Source: CAYSCZ01 sp964429655
Lineage (GTDB): Bacteria > Bacteroidota > Bacteroidia > Cytophagales > Cyclobacteriaceae
Reading direction: 5' to 3'
Assembly: GCA_964429655.1 (NCBI GenBank)
Contig: CAYSCZ010000096.1
Coordinates: 1 to 6,991 of the forward strand
DNA: 6,991 bases
Made by a program: the position numbers and the translations under genes. The stretch's first letter is position 1. Each line of letters starts with the position of its first letter. The notes beneath the pieces are model-generated. The model searched no databases and had not been told where the DNA came from. It was given only the letters and a program-made list of their open reading frames with translations. Below, in pieces: positions 1 through 5,629 of the stretch.

Positions 1-1
1 G

Positions 2-223
2 AAGAGGTATGATAAAATTTATATTGGCTACACTTCAAATCTTCAGGATAGAATTATCTCCCACAACGAAAAAGCGACCAAAGGTTGGACTATAAAATAT
101 AGGCCATGGAAATTAATCCATTCAGAGGGATATAAAACAAAGGAAGAAGCCCTGAATCGGGAAAAGGAACTAAAATCAAGTCGGGGAAGGGATTTTATTA
201 AAACACAAATACTCAATAAATAG
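2..223 (+). CDS. GIY-YIG nuclease domain protein, upstream copy, 5'-truncated by window edge
   Basis: This is the same protein as the complete copy at 324-572, missing its first nine residues because the window begins inside the gene. Position 1 is the third base of a serine codon and the frame continues from position 2 (K-R-Y-D-K...). The Y-I-G tripeptide, the following arginine and the C-terminal R-E-K-E-L-K segment are all present, and the frame ends with TAG at 221-223. There is no nucleotide difference from the second copy over the shared part. The TAG coincides with the first bases of the tRNA-like segment that follows, so the stop codon may have come from tRNA sequence. The start of this copy cannot be seen. 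Confidence 0.85.
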   Translation, partial: KRYDKIYIGYTSNLQDRIISHNEKATKGWTIKYRPWKLIHSEGYKTKEEALNREKELKSSRGRDFIKTQILNK

Positions 224-281
224 CTTGTTGGCTCATATCCGTCAGCTGACGGACGGAGGTTCGAGTCCTCCTCCCGCTACA
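222..281 (+). pseudogene. tRNA 3' fragment, probably Met-type, upstream copy
   Basis: Bases 255-271 form a perfect T arm: a 5-bp stem ggagg/cctcc around the loop ttcgagt. Next come seven acceptor-strand bases (272-278), the discriminator A (279) and CA. The bases before this (agcttgttggctcata) resemble the D-arm end and CAT anticodon region of a bacterial initiator tRNA-Met. The 5' acceptor strand and most of the D arm are missing. The anticodon stem cannot form normally, because a 16-bp palindrome (238-253) occupies the place of its 3' strand and the variable loop. This is therefore a tRNA remnant carried by the repeat unit, not a working tRNA. The T arm and acceptor end are seen directly; assignment to Met is an inference. 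Confidence 0.75.
238..253. repeat. 16-bp perfect palindrome inside the tRNA fragment (first copy)
   Basis: The bases tccgtcagctgacgga equal their own reverse complement. They lie between the CAT-anticodon-like segment and the T stem of the tRNA remnant, where a normal tRNA would have about ten bases of anticodon stem and variable loop. Candidate roles are a hairpin in RNA or a recognition site for the neighbouring nuclease; neither is shown. Confidence 0.95.
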
Positions 282-289
282 CATTTTTT

Positions 290-319
290 CCCTCTTGGAG
301 CATCTGAGAGGGTTTTTTT
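290..319 (+). terminator. Rho-independent terminator after the tRNA fragment (first copy)
   Basis: The stem ccctct (290-295) pairs with agaggg (307-312) around an 11-base loop and is followed directly by seven T residues (313-319). It lies nine bases after the acceptor end, as expected for the natural terminator of a tRNA gene that was duplicated with it. The ATG of the next GIY-YIG gene follows only four bases after the T tract. Confidence 0.85.
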
Positions 320-323
320 ATTG

Positions 324-572
324 ATGTATATAGTTTATGTTCTTCATTCGAAGAGGTATGATAAAATTTATATTGGCTACACTTCAAATCTTCAGGATAG
401 AATTATCTCCCACAACGAAAAAGCGACCAAAGGTTGGACTATAAAATATAGGCCATGGAAATTAATCCATTCAGAGGGATATAAAACAAAGGAAGAAGCC
501 CTGAATCGGGAAAAGGAACTAAAATCAAGTCGGGGAAGGGATTTTATTAAAACACAAATACTCAATAAATAG
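324..572 (+). CDS. Small GIY-YIG nuclease domain protein (82 aa), complete copy
   Basis: This is a single-domain GIY-YIG protein of the short UPF0213/YhbQ-like type, a group of roughly 80-100 residues. The family fold is a metal-dependent DNA nuclease domain also found in UvrC and homing endonucleases. The first half motif is Y5-V6-L7, followed by Y16-I17-G18. R26 in the L-Q-D-R-I segment fits the catalytic arginine, and E63 in A-L-N-R-E-K-E-L-K fits the metal-binding glutamate. The ATG at 324 was chosen because the domain begins at residue 2. A longer in-frame start at 225 would translate the tRNA fragment and terminator, giving G-S-S-P-P-P-like residues, and is rejected. No promoter fits in the 11 bases after the terminator stem, so expression would need read-through. 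Biological role unknown; the tRNA-end association suggests a mobile module. Confidence 0.85.
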   Translation: MYIVYVLHSKRYDKIYIGYTSNLQDRIISHNEKATKGWTIKYRPWKLIHSEGYKTKEEALNREKELKSSRGRDFIKTQILNK

Positions 573-630
573 CTTGTTGGCTCATATCCGTCAGCTGACG
601 GACGGAGGTTCGAGTCCTCCTCCCGCTACA
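571..630 (+). pseudogene. tRNA 3' fragment, probably Met-type, downstream copy
   Basis: This copy is identical to the fragment at 222-281. The T arm is 604-620, the acceptor 3' strand 621-627 and the discriminator A is at 628. It starts within the TAG stop codon (570-572) of the GIY-YIG gene. No tRNA 5' half precedes it, since the sequence upstream is protein-coding, so it cannot fold into a tRNA. It was carried to this place as part of the repeat unit. Confidence 0.75.
587..602. repeat. 16-bp perfect palindrome inside the tRNA fragment (second copy)
   Basis: Second copy of the self-complementary sequence at 238-253, in the same position between the CAT-like segment and the T stem. Confidence 0.95.
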
Positions 631-638
631 CATTTTTT

Positions 639-668
639 CCCTCTTGGAGCATCTGAGAGGGTTTTTTT
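639..668 (+). terminator. Rho-independent terminator (second copy), end of the tandem array
   Basis: Same stem-loop as at 290-319: ccctct/agaggg, 11-base loop, seven T residues. The repeat identity ends four bases later at 672, so this terminator marks the right-hand end of the array. Confidence 0.85.
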
Positions 669-672
669 ATTG

Positions 673-1020
673 TAATGTACAAAGCAATCACTTATTGCCA
701 CGTATTTTACTTTTTGTCTTCACACAAATCCCGATATGAAATCGGGACAGTCATCACCAAAAAGTCAAGAACCAATTAAGTTTCCACGCTGAGTCGATCG
801 CACGCCTGCCATTGGTTCGTCCATCGCTCAATGAAACCTTCGGTATCATAGGTTCACCCACCGCATGCTATAAAATCCCGAATCAAGCATTTGAGTTAGT
901 TATATATGTGCGTAAAGACCCGCAGGGGGGAGGAATTATTTTGTCTAGATTTTTGGTTACTTTTCATCCATTGAAAAGTAACAAAGCCTTTAAAGACCTC
1001 TGAATTTTTAACTATACCAC
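673..1020. other. Non-coding stretch with nested palindromes, probable decayed intergenic repeat
   Basis: No convincing gene is seen here. At 709-765 two stems are nested: ACTTTTTG (709-716) pairs with CAAAAAGT (758-765), and inside it TCCCGAT (729-735) pairs with ATCGGGA (741-747) across a 5-base loop. At 956-982 an 11-bp perfect inverted repeat, GTTACTTTTCA/TGAAAAGTAAC, has a 5-base spacer. Bases around 785-900 look richer in GC than their surroundings. A 63-codon frame at 812-1003 reads across the second palindrome from a TTG start and has no recognisable domain. Short A/T-rich palindromes of this kind are scattered between genes in many Bacteroidota, so this is most likely repeat debris. 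Multicopy status cannot be tested here. Confidence 0.5.
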
Positions 1021-1137
1021 CTACTCACTTTTACTTTTCTCGTTTCTTTTAGCAGCTTTTGCCGCTCTTTTTTCTTTCAAAGTTTTGGTAGGGGCCGTTT
1101 TATCTGATTTGGCTTTACCATCTTTTTCTTTAGACAT
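1021..1137 (-). CDS. Small lysine-rich basic protein (38 aa), hypothetical
   Basis: An ATG frame of 38 codons on the minus strand begins MSKEKDGKAKSDKTAPTK and ends in K-S-K-S-E with a TAG stop. It has 12 lysines and 2 arginines against 6 acidic residues, so the protein is strongly basic. The second half (L-K-E-K-R-A-A-K-A-A-K-R) could form a charged helix, while the first half looks disordered. No cysteines, signal peptide or membrane segment are present. Similar short M-S-K-E-K... lysine-rich proteins are, to my recollection, annotated in other Bacteroidota, but I cannot name a family or function. It lies 148 bp downstream of the radical SAM gene on the same strand. A 7-bp stem (TAATCTT 1149-1155 with AAGATTA 1174-1180) lies just upstream of its start. 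Nucleic-acid binding is a guess based only on charge. Confidence 0.55.
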   Translation of the reverse strand: MSKEKDGKAKSDKTAPTKTLKEKRAAKAAKRNEKSKSE

Positions 1138-1285
1138 GATTATTGGTTTAATCTTAGTATATTATGTTATTTAAAGATTAGTTGGTTTTACTAAAATGCC
1201 TTATACTTTTCAAGAATAGTATTACATAAATCACAGTTTATCCAACCCAACGCAAACCTCAACAAAGATAGTAAAGGTGGTACAA

Positions 1286-2770
1286 TCAAATCAGTCCATA
1301 CACTCTTCTGAAATGATGACCATATACCGCTAATGTCACAGCTTCCATGAACAGTGATGGTTTTTTGGTGAGTGTCCAGAATAACAACTTCCAGTATTCA
1401 GATCGACCCTTATGCGCGATACCGATTATTATTATTGTTTTCAAAAAAGCCAAAAGACGGGTTGGGTTGATTTTCTTCGGTCTTTTTGGCGGGTGATAAT
1501 TTTCTAATAAGTTTTTTACCCTTTGGTAGTAAGACTTAACACTATAGATGTTCTGAATGATTTGTTCAAAACCTTCAAGTAAAACCTTTTTGTCCATCAA
1601 AGGTCTGAAGTTAAGGGTAAAGTCGGTATTATTCCCTGTTGCCAGGTCACTTATCCTTCCTTCTTTTTCCAGTCGATGATAAAGTTTTGTGTTTTTAGGA
1701 GCATTCAGTAAGCCTACCATTGCTGATGCAATTCCGCTGTTTTGTATAAAATTTATTTGCTTCTGAAAGACTGATGGTTGGTCGCTGTCAAACCCTATGA
1801 TAAACCCACCGGAGACCAGCATTCCTGCTTTTTGTATTTTCCGAATATCTTCAAGCATATCTCTTTTTTTGTTCTGAGACTTGTGGCATTCATTGAGGGA
1901 TTCTTCAACGGGCGTTTCTATACCAATAAACATTGAATGAAAGCCTGCTTGGGCCATCCCCGACAACAATTTATCGTCATCTGCCAAATCAATGCTAGCC
2001 TGTATGTTAAATGTAAATGGATGTCCATGTGCTTTCATCCAGGTGTTGATAGTGGGCAGCAAATGGTCTCTAACCTCACGCTTTCTTCCAATAAAATTGT
2101 CATCAACAATAGATACTGATCCCCTCCATTTCAATTCATATAATCGATCAAACTCCCTGAGCACCTGTAGGCTGGTTTTCATCCTTACTTTACGTCCTAA
2201 AAGTGACGTGATCTCACAAAAATCACAACCATAGGGGCATCCACGACTTATTTGCAGGCTCATAAAAGCGTATGCATTTTGATGGAGTAAATGGTAGTCT
2301 GGTATGGGAGTCATTGTTAGATCAGCATATTCATTTTTCCTGGCCTGGTAAATTTTTTTAGGCTTCCCACTTGCATTAAGATCATTTAAAAATAAGGGGA
2401 GTGTGATTTCTGCTTCATTGAGTACAAAATGATCGATCTGCGGGTAGTTTTTATATTCCTGTGTAAATAACGGGCCCCCGGCAACAACTTTTGTATTATG
2501 AGCCTTACATAATCCCAATACATGATCAACGGATTTTTTCTGGATATACATCGCACTGATAAAAACATAATCTGCCCACTGAATATCTTTTACCGTGAGC
2601 GTGGAGACATTCATATCAATCAACTTTTTTTTCCATGAACCCGGAATCATAGCTGATACGGTAATCAGTCCTAGTGGGGGCGAAACAGCCTTTTTCGAAA
2701 TAAAGTGTAAATCATGGCGAAAACTCCAGAATGAATCAGGACATAAGGGGTAAACAAATAAAATATTCAT
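1286..2770 (-). CDS. B12-binding domain radical SAM protein (BchE/HpnR-like, DUF4070 type)
   Basis: This 494-residue protein has an N-terminal cobalamin-binding-like Rossmann domain (about 1-135, with A-G-G-P at 97-100 and N-E-A-E at 118-121). A radical SAM core (about 165-390) follows, with the iron-sulfur motif C178-P-Y-G-C182-D-F-C185. A C-terminal region (about 390-494) is of the DUF4070 type and ends in V-Y-G-H-H-F-R-R. Further family-like blocks are V-D-D-N-F-I-G (222-228), I-G-I-E-T-P (282-287) and G-G-F-I-I-G-F-D (321-328). The family uses SAM and a [4Fe-4S] cluster, often with cobalamin, for methylations or ring chemistry; relatives include the hopanoid C-3 methylase HpnR. The substrate here is unknown. 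No D-x-H-x-x-G cobalamin-ligand motif is visible, so any B12 would bind without the usual histidine ligand. ATG 2770-2768 starts directly at the first beta strand (M-N-I-L-F-V-Y-P). Length is normal for the family. The AraC-type gene lies 162 bp upstream on the same strand. Confidence 0.9.
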   Translation of the reverse strand: MNILFVYPLCPDSFWSFRHDLHFISKKAVSPPLGLITVSAMIPGSWKKKLIDMNVSTLTVKDIQWADYVFISAMYIQKKSVDHVLGLCKAHNTKVVAGGPLFTQEYKNYPQIDHFVLNEAEITLPLFLNDLNASGKPKKIYQARKNEYADLTMTPIPDYHLLHQNAYAFMSLQISRGCPYGCDFCEITSLLGRKVRMKTSLQVLREFDRLYELKWRGSVSIVDDNFIGRKREVRDHLLPTINTWMKAHGHPFTFNIQASIDLADDDKLLSGMAQAGFHSMFIGIETPVEESLNECHKSQNKKRDMLEDIRKIQKAGMLVSGGFIIGFDSDQPSVFQKQINFIQNSGIASAMVGLLNAPKNTKLYHRLEKEGRISDLATGNNTDFTLNFRPLMDKKVLLEGFEQIIQNIYSVKSYYQRVKNLLENYHPPKRPKKINPTRLLAFLKTIIIIGIAHKGRSEYWKLLFWTLTKKPSLFMEAVTLAVYGHHFRRVYGLI

Positions 2771-2932
2771 TTAATAGGACGGGTTTATATTAAAAAATAA
2801 GAATGGTAAATACCCACTCTAATCCGAATATTAAAACTCTAATATATAAATCCTAAAGAAAAAATGTGTTGCGTGATTTTTAAAAATATTTACATAATTC
2901 TCACATTCATTTCGTTGAAAACTCACTAATCT

Positions 2933-3493
2933 TTAAAGGTTTTCCAGGTTAGTATTCCTTTTATACTTCATTTGCTTGTAAAAGGAGGGGGAAAGTCCGG
3001 TTACTTTCTTGAATTGATTAGAAAGATGACCTACACTGCTATAGTGAAGCTTGTAAGCAATCTGTGTTAGGTTTAATTCATCATACAGCAGCAGTTCCTT
3101 TATTTTTTCAACCTTGTGAATGATGATGAACTGCTGAATGGTCGTGCCCTTGACTTCGGTAAATATATTAGACAGATAGGTATAGTCATAGCCGAGTTTT
3201 TCGCTGATATAGTCAGAATAGTTTACGCCGGGCAATTCTTCTGAATAGTGAATCATTTCGATAATCAGTGTTTTAATCTTTTCAATCAGGATACTTTTCT
3301 TATCATCCAATAGCTCCAAACCAGATTTCAAAAGATTTATTTTAAGCACTTCCCTCTGCTTTTGAGTAATATCTTCAAAGATATCAACCATCCCAAGTTC
3401 CAGTGCTGAATAATGCAAACCAAGGCTTTCCAGCTCCTTTTTTACCAGAAGTTTGCACCTTAGGCTAACCATATATTTAATATAAAGCTTCAT
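2933..3493 (-). CDS. AraC-family helix-turn-helix transcriptional regulator (186 aa)
   Basis: The C-terminal half carries an AraC/XylS-type DNA-binding domain (about residues 92-177) with two helix-turn-helix units. The first includes L-G-Y-D-Y-T-Y-L-S-N-I-F near 100-111. The second includes L-N-L-T-Q-I-A-Y-K-L-H-Y-S-S-V-G-H-L near 140-157, followed by the signature F-K-K-V-T-G-L-S-P-S-F-Y-K at 161-173. The N-terminal ~85 residues (Y-I-K-Y-M-V-S-L-R-C-K, then E-D-I-T near 40-43) are not a cupin sensor. They resemble a short N-terminal region found on many small Bacteroidota AraC-type proteins, whose ligand is unknown to me. ATG 3493-3491 gives a full-length family match. The gene is divergent from the sulfotransferase gene and lies upstream of the radical SAM gene, so either could be a target, but no operator is proven. 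Cytoplasmic. Confidence 0.88.
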   Translation of the reverse strand: MKLYIKYMVSLRCKLLVKKELESLGLHYSALELGMVDIFEDITQKQREVLKINLLKSGLELLDDKKSILIEKIKTLIIEMIHYSEELPGVNYSDYISEKLGYDYTYLSNIFTEVKGTTIQQFIIIHKVEKIKELLLYDELNLTQIAYKLHYSSVGHLSNQFKKVTGLSPSFYKQMKYKRNTNLENL

Positions 3494-3754
3494 ATAATGC
3501 CGGTATTAGGTGGTTAGCTTACCTAGGTTATCATGGGTTAAAATCCATTGTATGCTTTTAACAAAAGGGCTTTTGGTGGAATTTAAAGAATAGTTGGCCA
3601 TCTTATAGATTACAATTGTATAAATAAAACTAAGTAATTTAATCGGATCGCTCGAATGGATCCGTGATTAATAATATCAGATGACAGGCGGAGCTATTTA
3701 TTTATCGGATTAAGTCTTGTTTTTCAATTATCTTTAAATTAAGTTTTATTTTTT
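3494..3754. promoter_or_regulatory. Divergent intergenic region with candidate regulatory inverted repeats
   Basis: This 261-bp A/T-rich region separates the AraC-type gene (minus) from the sulfotransferase-like gene (plus) and should hold both promoters. CAAAAG (3562-3567) faces CTTTTG (3570-3575) with a 2-bp spacer, a shape that would suit a protein dimer. GGTTA occurs three times at 3512, 3526 and 3536, and ACCTAGGT at 3521-3528 is an 8-bp palindrome. These lie within about 50 bp of the regulator's start, where autoregulation would act. TATCTTTA at 3729-3736 matches six of the seven specified bases... of the TA-n-n-TTTG type -7 element except its last base, but no TTG is seen at the matching -33 distance, so the plus promoter is only tentative. 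Confidence 0.35.
3640..3670. promoter_or_regulatory. Imperfect hairpin/operator-like inverted repeat
   Basis: TAATCGGATC (3640-3649) pairs with GATCCG plus ATTA (3659-3664 and 3667-3670) around a 9-base loop, with a 2-base bulge (TG). It is the most stable-looking inverted repeat in this divergent region. It lies about 85 bp before the sulfotransferase start and 150 bp before the regulator start. No T tract follows, so it is not a terminator on the plus strand. Its use as an operator is an inference. Confidence 0.35.
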
Positions 3755-5320
3755 ATGTCTATGAGGAACTCCCTGCAAATTTTCACCCTGTCAGTTTTAA
3801 TAATTTCAATAAGCTGTAATAAAGATGATGATCCCACCGGGCCGGCTGGGGAACTGACATTTATTACAAACCCAGCCTTAGCATTAAATCCTAACGGGGT
3901 CGCCCCGTTATCTGCTGAAATCACTTTTTCTACCGAAGAGCCCGTTATTGTAGAAGTTCGCGTTCATGGGCAAAATGGTCAGGAATCAGACGTTGTGCAT
4001 CAATATACATCCCCTCAGACTCAGTTTGAAATCCCCGTTTTGGGCTTGTACCCTGATGCTGAAAATCAGGTTGGCCTTGTATTTTTTGATGCTGATGGCA
4101 ATGTGCTTGATGACATGACACTGGAGGTGACTACTGACGAATTGATTCCCGAAATGCCCTCCGTACGTATAGATAAGCCGGTATCCGGGGGAATAAAACC
4201 TGGATTTAACCTTGTCAATTATTTTGGGTTCGCAGAGGATGGGGATTTCCTACCACAACGGCCTTTAATGTTTGATGAATTTGGGGACATCCGGTGGTAT
4301 CTGAATTATGCAAATCATCCGGTTCTGGGCAGTCTCTTCTATGATAATGGATTTGTACAACTCGCTAATGGGAATATTCTGTGTGGTGATGGTAATTCAG
4401 AATCGCTCTATGAGATCAATATGCTGGGTGAAATCATCAATACCTGGAGCCTTCAGGGTTTCGGGTTCCACCATCATGTACTGGAAAAGCCCAATGGTAA
4501 TTTACTGGTCACCGTAAATGATTTTTCAAAACCTACTGTGGAAGACGTCATCATAGAGATAAATCGCGTTTCTGGAAGTATTATTAACACCTGGGACCTT
4601 AATGTATCCCTTGACAACCAAAGAAGGGCCTGGGAAACCGACCTGGCCGATCTTAACATTGACTGGTTCCACGCGAATGCGGTGGAGTATAGTGCCGATG
4701 ACAACAGCATCCTGGTTTCAGGTCGAACGCAGGGTACGGTAAAACTTACGGTCAATAATGAGGTGGTGTGGTTACTGGCTCCACATTTGTCATGGGGAAC
4801 AGCGGGTAATGGCATGGACTTAAACCAGTTCTTATTGCAACCACTGGATGCAACCGGAACTCCAATAACGGATGAGCAGGTGCTCAACGGCTTTATCAAT
4901 CACCCTGATTTTGAATGGGCATGGTATCAACACTCGCCTATCCTTTTACCCAATGGAAATGTTATGATTTTCGATAATGGTGATAACAGAAATTACATGC
5001 AGCCGGGAACTTATAGTCGGGCAGTAGAATATAAAATTGATGAAGACAATATGACTATACAGCAGGTATGGTCTTATGGAAAAGAAAGAGGAGCTGAAAC
5101 TTATTCCAGAATAGTATCTAAAGTGGTTTACTATACTGACGAAAACAATGTGCTATTTACACCAGGTGCTGTTGACTTTAATGGTAATCGAGGTAAAATA
5201 GTTGAAGTTGATCGAACCACAGGCGAATTACTGTTTGAAGCTTCCGTATTACCGCCTGTAGCCCCTTTCAACATTACCTTTCACAATGTGCAACGTGTTG
5301 AATTGTATGGTAATCAATAG
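3755..5320 (+). CDS. Arylsulfate sulfotransferase-like surface lipoprotein
   Basis: This 521-residue protein begins with a lipoprotein signal (hydrophobic 7-20, then C21). The mature end C-N-K-D-D-D matches the K-(D/E)2 lipoprotein export signal known from Bacteroidota, so surface exposure is predicted. Residues about 33-128 look like the beta-sandwich N-terminal domain of arylsulfotransferases (N-P-N-G-V-A-P-L; I-P-V-L-G-L-Y-P). The rest is the propeller-type catalytic domain, with H-H-H 239-241, W-F-H306-A-N308, S-G-R324 and Y-Q-H393. The H-A-N to R spacing of 18 equals that of H356/N358 to R374 in the characterised E. coli enzyme as I recall it, which makes H393 the likely sulfo-accepting histidine. 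That enzyme moves sulfate from phenolic sulfates to phenols without PAPS. The substrate here is unknown. ATG 3755 was chosen because the signal peptide follows; an ATG two codons later is also possible. No clear terminator follows. Confidence 0.85.
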   Translation: MSMRNSLQIFTLSVLIISISCNKDDDPTGPAGELTFITNPALALNPNGVAPLSAEITFSTEEPVIVEVRVHGQNGQESDVVHQYTSPQTQFEIPVLGLYPDAENQVGLVFFDADGNVLDDMTLEVTTDELIPEMPSVRIDKPVSGGIKPGFNLVNYFGFAEDGDFLPQRPLMFDEFGDIRWYLNYANHPVLGSLFYDNGFVQLANGNILCGDGNSESLYEINMLGEIINTWSLQGFGFHHHVLEKPNGNLLVTVNDFSKPTVEDVIIEINRVSGSIINTWDLNVSLDNQRRAWETDLADLNIDWFHANAVEYSADDNSILVSGRTQGTVKLTVNNEVVWLLAPHLSWGTAGNGMDLNQFLLQPLDATGTPITDEQVLNGFINHPDFEWAWYQHSPILLPNGNVMIFDNGDNRNYMQPGTYSRAVEYKIDEDNMTIQQVWSYGKERGAETYSRIVSKVVYYTDENNVLFTPGAVDFNGNRGKIVEVDRTTGELLFEASVLPPVAPFNITFHNVQRVELYGNQ

Positions 5321-5460
5321 GCAGGTAAAATTTCAATTATCGTTACAGATAAATTTACTAAATAGCTTAAAAATTTTGCGCAATTACTTTTTTTCAGGAC
5401 ATAAATTATTTTAAGTCAAAAATTTACAATTTGGGGTATAATATCAAGGGGTTTCAATTC

Positions 5461-5629
5461 AACCCAGATTTGTCATTGGAATTTTGTCGTGAAGGGTTAA
5501 AGCCCAAAAAATCAGGCACTTAGGTCGAGGAGACATAGCATCGCTATGGTGACGAGTCAATAACATGTTAAGTGTCTGATTTGAAGTGATTTAACCATGC
5601 AATAGAATGTCTAATGACAATTCTGGGTT
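5461..5629. repeat. ~170-bp imperfect foldback element (MITE/REP-like)
   Basis: The outer arms 5461-5480 and 5610-5629 are inverted copies matching at 18 of 20 bases. Inner arms 5491-5522 and 5569-5600 match at 24 of 32 in inverted orientation, including CACTTA/TAAGTG and GGTTAA/TTAACC. Both arm pairs share almost the same centre (about 5545). Near the centre CATAGC (5534-5539) and GCTATG (5543-5548) form a 6-bp hairpin with a 3-base loop. The element has no reading frame of its own, and both transcripts could fold into one long hairpin. It lies 140 bp after the sulfotransferase stop. A non-autonomous transposable element or REP-type repeat is the likely identity. No target-site duplication is obvious, and the parent transposase is not in the window. 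Confidence 0.7.

Larger units (their letters stand above)
1..672. repeat. Tandem duplication, 349-bp period (GIY-YIG gene + tRNA 3' fragment + terminator)
   Basis: Bases 1-323 are identical, base for base, to 350-672. The copies diverge at 324 and 673, where the first runs into the ATG of the next GIY-YIG gene and the second into unrelated DNA. One complete unit is 324-672. It consists of an 82-codon GIY-YIG gene, a tRNA 3' portion and an intrinsic terminator. The left copy lacks its first 26 bases because the window starts inside it, so more copies or the parental tRNA gene may lie upstream. Perfect identity, including non-coding bases, points to a recent duplication or gene conversion. A window or contig edge inside such a repeat could also be an assembly effect. 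Confidence 0.97.

Noticed and set aside
225..323. In-frame 33-codon N-terminal extension of the GIY-YIG protein starting at TTG 225
   Set aside because: It would translate the tRNA T arm, acceptor end and terminator hairpin. The nuclease domain begins right after ATG 324.
1..672. CRISPR-like or rRNA/tRNA operon reading of the repeated region
   Set aside because: There are only two copies with a 349-bp period and coding content, and no short direct repeats with spacers. No complete tRNA can be folded within the window.
812..1003. 63-codon plus-strand frame
   Set aside because: It has a TTG start and no recognisable domain, and its C-terminal part is encoded by an 11-bp palindrome of repeat type. 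It is probably a by-product of repeat DNA.
1170..2937. 13-base inverted pair (TTTAAAGATTAGT at 1170-1182 and its complement at 2925-2937) flanking the radical SAM gene
   Set aside because: In 7 kb of A/T-rich DNA a 13-base match is expected by chance at about this frequency. It also overlaps the end of the regulator gene.
5321..5400. Intrinsic terminator directly after the sulfotransferase gene
   Set aside because: A T-rich run is present near 5388-5395, but the bases before it form only a weak A/T stem, so no terminator call is made.
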